A DNA stretch of 64,000 bases from Tianweitania sediminis. GTDB lineage: Bacteria; Pseudomonadota; Alphaproteobacteria; Rhizobiales; Rhizobiaceae. The position numbers and the translations under genes were made by a program. The notes under the pieces are model-generated. The model had not been told where the DNA came from, did no database searches, and saw nothing but the letters and a program-made list of their open reading frames with translations. Positions within the stretch are counted from its first letter, which is position 1; each line of letters begins with the position of its first letter. Location of the stretch: the NCBI RefSeq assembly GCF_017813335.1, contig NZ_JAGIYY010000007.1:124001-188000 (forward strand), in the 5' to 3' direction. Positions 58,715 to 64,000 of the stretch are shown piece after piece.

Positions 58715-60160
58715 CTAATGTGATCGGTGGTTCCGGGAAGACTCGTCGTTGTTGCCGCAAGTTCCTATCGGCAGCATGAGCCTTACGCATAGACCGGAGG
58801 TCTCTGCTCGATTCTCCAGCTGGATAGATCCGCCATGCATGTGTACGGCCATCTGGGCAATAGCCAGCCCCAGGCCCATTCCGCCGGTATTGCGGTTCCT
58901 TGAGTTCTCAAGGCGGTAGAACGGCTGAAATATGCGCTCCAGTTCCTCATTTGGAACACCAGGACCTTGGTCCGTGATGGTGATGTCGACCAATCCGCCC
59001 GTGACGTTGGCGGCGACATCAGCGCGCTCTCCATACTTGAGAGCGTTGTCGATAAGGTTGGAAAGAGCTCGCTTCAACGCTAACGGGCGGCAGGCAGCAA
59101 CGATGGTGCTACTGACGGCCAAAGTGACGTCATGTCCGGTGTCCGAAAAGTCGCTGCAGATCGCCTCCAGAAGGGACCCGATGTCTGTCGCCTGGAGCTC
59201 TTCCTGCGCCGTGCCCTCGCGGGCGAATGTCAACGTAGAAGCGAGCATCGTGTCCATCTCCTCTATCGAGGCGAGGATCCGACGCCGTGCTTCCGAATCG
59301 GCCAAATCCTCGGCCCTAAGACGAATTGTCGTCAGCGGCGTGCGCAAGTCGTGGGAGATGGCTCCCAGCATGTAGGCGCGCCCTTCGATCATCTGGAGCA
59401 CCCGCTTCTGCATGTTGTTGAATGCCCGAGCTGCTTCACGGACCTCACTCGGCCCTGTTTCGGGCAAGGATGGTGCGTACACGTTCCGTGCAAAGGTCGT
59501 GGCGGCGTTCGCAAACAGCGCAAGTGGACTCGACATCTTCCTGATGGCCCACAGGGAAAGCATCAATACGATAACCAGGAACGCCCCGGTAACTGCCAGC
59601 TGTCGCTCCCATCCAGGCGCCGAAGCCATGGGCATCGAGGTCGAGAAGCTGAGCCTTTGACCTTCCGAGAGCGGAATGGAGACCAGGACAGCTTGGTCGC
59701 GGTCGTGCCCGTAGGCGAGGCGGCTAAGGCGAGATTCCAGCCAGCGACGCCAGCTATCCCGTCCAGGCGTCATGTTGCCGGGATCAGCGTCACTTATGTC
59801 CACCGATATCGGCTCGTTCGTGCTCGGTCGAACTTGTCGTAGCAAGAGGTCGCCCAGCGTGCTGGTATTGGTGCCGGTGGATTGAAGCGTCTTTCTGCTA
59901 CCTGTCTCTGTTATTCTGACGTTGAACAGATGGCCATCGGAAGACCGAACGATGCGATCCCTCCATTCATTTGGCACATTTGAAACGATATTCGCAATGG
60001 ATGCGATATGTTGCGCGATGTGCTGCTCTTCGGTGCGCGTCAGCGACTCTACCCGATCTTCCGACAGCACGAGCAGGGTCACGATATGCGTCGCAACTAG
60101 GCCGGACACGAGTAAGACGACGGTCCGACCGCTAAGGGTTTTCGGCAGCAACCCGATCAT
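58715..60160 (-). CDS. Sensor histidine kinase
   Basis: 481 residues. A first helix (VVLLVSGLVATHIVTLLVL), a periplasmic sensor region of about 155 residues, a second helix (LAVTGAFLVIVLMLSLWAI), a HAMP linker and then the catalytic core: H box AISHDLRTPLTTIR (H270), N box SNLIDNALKYG (N372), DQGPGVP, FQPFYR and GMGLGLAIAQM. The EnvZ/OmpR-like class phosphorylates the coupled regulator. No obvious metal-binding motif in the sensor loop. Its ATG overlaps the regulator's stop. Confidence 0.87.
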   Translation of the reverse strand: MIGLLPKTLSGRTVVLLVSGLVATHIVTLLVLSEDRVESLTRTEEQHIAQHIASIANIVSNVPNEWRDRIVRSSDGHLFNVRITETGSRKTLQSTGTNTSTLGDLLLRQVRPSTNEPISVDISDADPGNMTPGRDSWRRWLESRLSRLAYGHDRDQAVLVSIPLSEGQRLSFSTSMPMASAPGWERQLAVTGAFLVIVLMLSLWAIRKMSSPLALFANAATTFARNVYAPSLPETGPSEVREAARAFNNMQKRVLQMIEGRAYMLGAISHDLRTPLTTIRLRAEDLADSEARRRILASIEEMDTMLASTLTFAREGTAQEELQATDIGSLLEAICSDFSDTGHDVTLAVSSTIVAACRPLALKRALSNLIDNALKYGERADVAANVTGGLVDITITDQGPGVPNEELERIFQPFYRLENSRNRNTGGMGLGLAIAQMAVHMHGGSIQLENRAETSGLCVRLMLPIGTCGNNDESSRNHRSH

Positions 60161-60918
60161 CCACGAGACACGTCGGCCGCAAAGACATAGCCGTCGCCCC
60201 AGACCGTCTTGAGGATTTGAGGCTTTTGTGGATCCTGTTCTATTTTCCGGCGTAATCTGCTGATTCTGGTGTCGATGCTCCGATCAATGAATTCGGACTC
60301 CCGGCCGCGGGTCAAATCCAGCAGTTGGTCACGGGTCAGAACGATCTGCGGTCGCTCAACGAACACCCTCAGTAGGTTGAATTCGGCAGTGCTTAGAGAC
60401 AGAAGCGCGTCGGTTGTCGACTTCAGGGAGCGTGTCGACGTATCGAAGGTCCAGCGGCCGAACCGCCACACGCACGCTGTTTGGCCTCGAGTACCCATTG
60501 GCACCGAACGAGTCCTTCTAAGAACCGCGCGAATTCTGGCAACGAGTTCCCTGCCCCCGAATGGCTTTGTCAGATAGTCGTCGGCGCCCATCTCAAGACC
60601 AAGCACACGGTCAAATTCGTCGCCTTTGGCTGTGAGCATCACGACTGGAATGTTGGTCGTGGCTCTGAGATCGCGGCAAAGTGTGAGTCCGTCCTCACCT
60701 GGCAACATAAGATCCAGAACGACAAGATCGACGCTACTCTCGATCAGGTGGCGACGCATCTGCCGCCCGTTCGCGGCGGCGCTGACGCGATATCCTTCCT
60801 TGGCGAGCAACCCTGCTACCAGGTCTCGAATGTCCTGATGATCGTCAACCACCAGAATATGTCCGTTCACAACATCGGCCGACACATCCGGGCCTTTTCG
60901 ATCGCTGTTGAAGCACAC
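60157..60918 (-). CDS. OmpR/PhoB-family response regulator
   Basis: 253 residues. Receiver: HILVVDDHQDIR, phosphoacceptor D69 in LVVLDLMLPGEDG, switch residues MLTAKGDEFDR and DDYLTKPFGGRELVARIRAV. C-terminal winged helix: LSTAEFNLLRVFVERPQIVL, DRSIDTRISRLRRKIEQDP, KTVWGDGYVF. Transcribed with the kinase from a MerR-type promoter starting 54-84 bp upstream. Targets probably include the neighbouring envelope-stress and metal genes (inference). Confidence 0.87.
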   Translation of the reverse strand: MCFNSDRKGPDVSADVVNGHILVVDDHQDIRDLVAGLLAKEGYRVSAAANGRQMRRHLIESSVDLVVLDLMLPGEDGLTLCRDLRATTNIPVVMLTAKGDEFDRVLGLEMGADDYLTKPFGGRELVARIRAVLRRTRSVPMGTRGQTACVWRFGRWTFDTSTRSLKSTTDALLSLSTAEFNLLRVFVERPQIVLTRDQLLDLTRGRESEFIDRSIDTRISRLRRKIEQDPQKPQILKTVWGDGYVFAADVSRG

Positions 60919-60971
60919 GGGTACTACCCTTGTACTTCCAATGTCAGCCGCTCGATGCGGCTCCGCCGAAT

Positions 60972-61002
60972 AGTGTACAATCTCAAGGGGCTAGAGGTTC
61001 AA
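60972..61002 (-). promoter_or_regulatory. MerR-family-type promoter of the two-component operon
   Basis: Read leftward: TTGAAC (-35), 19-bp spacer and TACACT (-10). The spacer holds the dyad CTCTAG...CTTGAG. Together with CCTCTAGC it closely resembles the ATPase promoter at 52385-52415, so one MerR-family regulator may act on both. Confidence 0.68.
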
Positions 61003-61075
61003 GAGCGCTCAGAGACCCCGCCCCGCGTTAGTTTGACTCAGTGGCACGAGCAAGGAAGACGGACTATTCATTGGC

Positions 61076-62083
61076 ATGTTCCGACTGTCTTGCGGCCGAA
61101 GAATGCTCGATGCGCCTCTAAAAGCTAAATTTCGCGCGGTCGGGAACGTCGTCGTGGTAGCCTTGTGTGCAGGCTTTTCCGTGGCATCGTTAGGATCGAT
61201 GGTTCTCTCGACAACTCTATGGACCGCGGACCTGGCAAATTTCTTGCGACCACACCTGCTGCTCCTTGCTACGTGCCTTTTCATATTGAGCTTGCTCTTC
61301 CACCACCTCGCTACAGCGGCCTTTGGGGCATTTGCGATGTTGAGCGCTCTATCCCCCTTCCTTTTCTTGCCGGTACCCGCTTCCACACAAGGCGGTGTAC
61401 CTTTCACGGTCGTAAGCGCCAACGTCTATGTCGACAATCCCGATCCGGCGGATTTCCTAGCTCTTCCGGTCGTAGCGGATGCAGAAATCCTGGTGCTGCA
61501 GGAGATGACCCCGCGATGGCAGGACGCATTGGCTGCGAGCGGCCGGTGGTCGTTCGAAAGCAGTCGCGCCCTTCATGCCAACACCGACATGAAGCTGTTC
61601 AGCCGATTCCCGATCCTGGCCGCGAGAACCATCTCGCCCGAAAGCAGCGACACGGGCGGCCGGTATGCAATGCGGTATGAGTTGGCCGTGGGCGACCGGA
61701 CTCTGATCGTGTACGCGGTTCACCCGCAGACACCGAGGAGTCCGCGCATGTGGCGCGAGCGGGCGGCCTATCTGCGCGACCTCGCACAGGCGATCAGATC
61801 CGAACAGCATGATACGCCGGTTGTGGTCGCGGGTGACTGGAACACGCCGTCGTGGTCGCCCTTCTTCAAAGACCTGTTGTCCTCTACAGGATACAGGACG
61901 ACTGAATCCCGTTGGTGGCCTCGACCCACTCGCTTCAGTATGAGGTTTGGATCGTTGACGCAGCTTGGGACGCCGATCGACCGCATCGTACTGTCGCCGG
62001 CCGTGGGTCTGGATAGACTGGCGATGGGACCGACGTTCGGCTCAAATCACCTTCCCGTGATTGCGAGGCTGACACTTCCATAG
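61076..62083 (+). CDS. Membrane-anchored endonuclease/exonuclease/phosphatase-family protein
   Basis: 335 residues; an alternative ATG lies at 61103. Three N-terminal hydrophobic helices (VVVVALCAGFSVASLGSMVL onward) precede the catalytic domain: FTVVSANVYVDNP, VLQEMTPRW, KLFSRFPI, VYAVHPQTP, VVAGDWNTPSW and GSNHLPVIARL contain the Glu, Asp/Asn and His residues of the EEP fold. Extracytoplasmic members act on phospholipids or nucleic acids. Divergent from the two-component operon with a shared 157-bp spacer. Confidence 0.8.
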   Translation: MFRLSCGRRMLDAPLKAKFRAVGNVVVVALCAGFSVASLGSMVLSTTLWTADLANFLRPHLLLLATCLFILSLLFHHLATAAFGAFAMLSALSPFLFLPVPASTQGGVPFTVVSANVYVDNPDPADFLALPVVADAEILVLQEMTPRWQDALAASGRWSFESSRALHANTDMKLFSRFPILAARTISPESSDTGGRYAMRYELAVGDRTLIVYAVHPQTPRSPRMWRERAAYLRDLAQAIRSEQHDTPVVVAGDWNTPSWSPFFKDLLSSTGYRTTESRWWPRPTRFSMRFGSLTQLGTPIDRIVLSPAVGLDRLAMGPTFGSNHLPVIARLTLP

Positions 62084-62121
62084 GCTTGGCCCCCGGTCAG
62101 GATTGGAGGCAAGAGGAACAG

Positions 62122-62646
62122 ATGCTTGGGATTGAGCGGACCAGACGAGCCTCGCTATGGCAGTTGTTCGGCTTCCTTCTTGGGGCATCCCTTTCCAGCA
62201 TTGCACCGGCTGCGGCAAAAGTGCCGACCGGTGTCTTCCTATGGTTTCCAGAGCGAGGGGTAGTGCCTTCCTCTGCGGATTGCGACGCTCTCGTGCGGTT
62301 TACGAGGCCCTCCCGCGAAAAGGCCGAGGCATGGCTTTGGGGCCGCGCGCCGTTTGGTTCGGACGTGGAATTCTACCTGTTCCTTGATCAAAGCAGGATG
62401 GAGCCCACCTATGCTGCGGAAGGCGATTACGATGCCGGGACGCTGCGGTTCGGCGAGACCCGTGGAGACGAAATCCTTTTTGAACTCGTCCCGGATGACC
62501 ATCCAACTGTCACGATAGAGGGGACAATCGTCGCGCCTGCCGACAGCTCAGTGATCACGGTCATCCTGCGCAATGTTCCTTCGTCGAACGGCGCGGCCGA
62601 CAGGGTATCCTACTTCTGCCGGTTTGAGGACGACAGCGAAGCCTAA
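62122..62646 (+). CDS. Exported protein of unknown function
   Basis: 174 residues from the ATG at 62122 (AAGAGGAACAG upstream). Signal peptide RRASLWQLFGFLLGASLSSI with cleavage near APAAAK. The mature part has two cysteines (CDALVR and YFCRFEDD) that could form a disulfide, matching the nearby Dsb pair, and is beta-rich. Follows the EEP gene in the same direction, 38 nt away. No recognised family. Confidence 0.55.
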   Translation: MLGIERTRRASLWQLFGFLLGASLSSIAPAAAKVPTGVFLWFPERGVVPSSADCDALVRFTRPSREKAEAWLWGRAPFGSDVEFYLFLDQSRMEPTYAAEGDYDAGTLRFGETRGDEILFELVPDDHPTVTIEGTIVAPADSSVITVILRNVPSSNGAADRVSYFCRFEDDSEA

Positions 62647-62657
62647 GGGCATCCCGA

Positions 62658-63944
62658 TCAGGCCGCTGCAGCAAGAAAGTCGAACAGCAGCTTGATGTTC
62701 AGGGCGGCGATGACGAACGCGATGAAAAAGGCGAACGCTACCAGCGCGCGGGGCGCCACGAGGTCTCCCATCTTGCGTCGGTCGGCCGTGAACATCACCA
62801 ACGGAAACACCGCGAATGACAGCTGAAGGCTGAGGATCACCTGTGTCAGGATCAGCAGCTGGGCCGTACCGCTTTCACCGTACCAGATGGTGATTGCCGC
62901 GGCCGGGATGATGGCGATCGCCCGGGTGATGAGCCGGCGGAGCCAGGGGGGCAGCTTGATGTCGAGGAACCCTTCCATGACGATCTGGCCTGCCAGGGTT
63001 GCGGTCACCGTCGAGTTTATGCCGCAGCACAGGAGCGCGATCCCGAACAATGTCGGCGCTATGGCCGCGCCGAGCATCGGAGCCAGCAGGCTGTGCGCTT
63101 CCCCCAGTTCGGCAATTTCGGTCCGGCCGGTCGTGTTGAAGGTGGCCGCGGCGAGGATGAGGATGGACGCGTTCACGCAAAGCGCGAACATGAGGGCGAC
63201 CGTCGAGTCGATCGTGGCGAACTTCAGGGCTTCACGTTTTTCCGGCAGGCTGTCGCCATAGTTTCTGGTCTGGACGATGCCGGAATGGAGGTAGAGGTTG
63301 TGCGGCATCACCGTCGCGCCAAGGATGCCCAGGGCGAGATAGAGCATTTCAGGATTGGTGACGATCTCGGTGGTTGGCGCGAAGCCGCGAATGACGTCGC
63401 CCCAGTTCGGATCCGCCAGGGCGATTTGAAGCACGAAGCAGACGGCGATCACCGCGAGCATCACGATTACCAGGGCTTCGACCCAACGGAAGCCAAGCCT
63501 TTGCAGATAGAGGATAAGGAACACGTCTAACGCCGTGATCACGACGCCTATTTCGAGCGGGATCCCGAACAGCAGGTTCAGGCCGATGGCAGTTCCGATG
63601 ACCTCGGCGATGTCGGTGGCGATGATCGCGACCTCGGCGAGCGCCCAGAGCGTGCGCGAGACTGCCTTTGGGTAAGCATCCTTGCAGGCTTGCGCTAGGT
63701 CCCGTCCGGAAGCGATGGCGAGCCGGGCGCAAAGCGACTGCAGAATGATCGCCATGATGTTGGAGATCAGGGCCACCACCAGCAGCGTATATCCGAAGCG
63801 CGAGCCGCCTGCGATCGACGTCGCCCAGTTGCCCGGGTCCATGTACCCCACGGCCACAAGATAGCCCGGCCCGATGAAGGCGGCGGCGCGGCGCCATGAA
63901 GAACTCATCCCCTTGACGGCCACCGATCGATGCACATCCGACAT
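62658..63944 (-). CDS. mntH: Nramp-family Mn2+/Fe2+ importer
   Basis: 428 residues; an alternative start, MSSSWRR, lies 12 codons inside. Eleven hydrophobic helices. The metal site is complete: DPGN (36-39) in helix 1 and MPH (213-215) in helix 6, with the [11 protein letters not shown] signature. H+-coupled import of Mn2+ supports oxidative-stress resistance. It converges with the exported-protein gene across 11 bp. The upstream region, where an MntR/Fur-type operator would be expected, is cut by the window end. Confidence 0.9.
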   Translation of the reverse strand: MSDVHRSVAVKGMSSSWRRAAAFIGPGYLVAVGYMDPGNWATSIAGGSRFGYTLLVVALISNIMAIILQSLCARLAIASGRDLAQACKDAYPKAVSRTLWALAEVAIIATDIAEVIGTAIGLNLLFGIPLEIGVVITALDVFLILYLQRLGFRWVEALVIVMLAVIAVCFVLQIALADPNWGDVIRGFAPTTEIVTNPEMLYLALGILGATVMPHNLYLHSGIVQTRNYGDSLPEKREALKFATIDSTVALMFALCVNASILILAAATFNTTGRTEIAELGEAHSLLAPMLGAAIAPTLFGIALLCCGINSTVTATLAGQIVMEGFLDIKLPPWLRRLITRAIAIIPAAAITIWYGESGTAQLLILTQVILSLQLSFAVFPLVMFTADRRKMGDLVAPRALVAFAFFIAFVIAALNIKLLFDFLAAAA

Positions 63945-64000
63945 CGAGGGGACGGACGATCTGCGCTTCCAGCCGGTGACGCCATCCGATGTCGGGTCGG

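Noticed and set aside
58505-58723. 72-codon rightward frame upstream of the CDF-HflK operon
   Set aside because: No motif or ribosome-binding site; arginine-rich tail typical of a chance frame.
46443-63944. Transmissible locus of stress tolerance (tLST)
   Set aside because: The cargo lacks the ClpK/Hsp20/FtsH/YfdX set that defines tLST; only a general theme of envelope stress is shared.
1-64000. CRISPR array, tRNA or rRNA gene, insertion sequence
   Set aside because: No regularly spaced direct repeats, cloverleaf, rRNA core or transposase with terminal repeats were seen. The only clear tandem repeat is inside the P-type ATPase gene.

Overview
The window looks like part of a conjugative plasmid or integrative element from an alphaproteobacterium, most likely Hyphomicrobiales (Rhizobiales). 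The grounds are GC-rich DNA, a relaxase module of the VirD/VirC type, and a long train of small uncharacterised families (DUF736, DUF2493, DUF1419, DUF4262, DUF4326, DUF6166, DUF2958, DUF932, DUF1173) that travel on plasmids of that group. No replication initiator, type IV secretion channel, integrase, rRNA or tRNA was seen, so the element must extend beyond the window or use functions encoded elsewhere.

Layout. 0-7.4 kb: transfer-processing module. A MobC/VirD1-like protein and a large MOB_P/VirD2-like relaxase are read leftward, and a VirC1-like ParA ATPase and a ribbon-helix-helix protein are read rightward. The intergenic region between them carries stacked inverted repeats next to a sequence identical to the core of RP4 and T-DNA-border nick sites. 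7.5-46.2 kb: the accessory backbone, nearly all on the minus strand. It contains a strawberry-notch-type helicase/methyltransferase, a Toprim protein, two SLOG-like DUF2493 proteins, a PP-loop ATPase, a GHKL ATPase, a HerA-like ATPase, a ParB-like protein, a DUF932 protein, two toxin-antitoxin pairs, and about 30 short proteins of unknown function. Several gene heads share a C-rich (plus strand) / GA-rich (sense strand) leader, and similar hairpin terminators recur between genes. Between 30 and 43 kb several genes are interrupted by frameshifts or in-frame stops, which means real decay or sequence error.

46.4-64 kb: metal and envelope-stress cargo. One leftward cluster encodes a CDF-transporter/HflK fusion, HflC, a second HflK and a membrane-anchored parvulin-type isomerase. 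It is followed by a Zn/Cd/Pb P-type ATPase with two HMA domains and His-rich repeats, the copper-delivery proteins PCu(A)C and SCO1, a DsbB/DsbA pair and a DUF1624 membrane protein. A two-component system, an exported nuclease/phosphatase-family protein, a small exported protein and an Nramp (MntH) importer complete the right end. The P-type ATPase gene and the two-component operon each have a promoter with a 19-bp spacer and a central dyad, the hallmark of MerR-family activation, but no MerR-family gene lies in the window.

How the parts may work together (inference): the left end prepares the element for conjugation; the middle supplies maintenance, DNA processing and possibly anti-defence or defence functions; the right end exports divalent metals and protects membrane and periplasmic proteins under metal and thiol stress.
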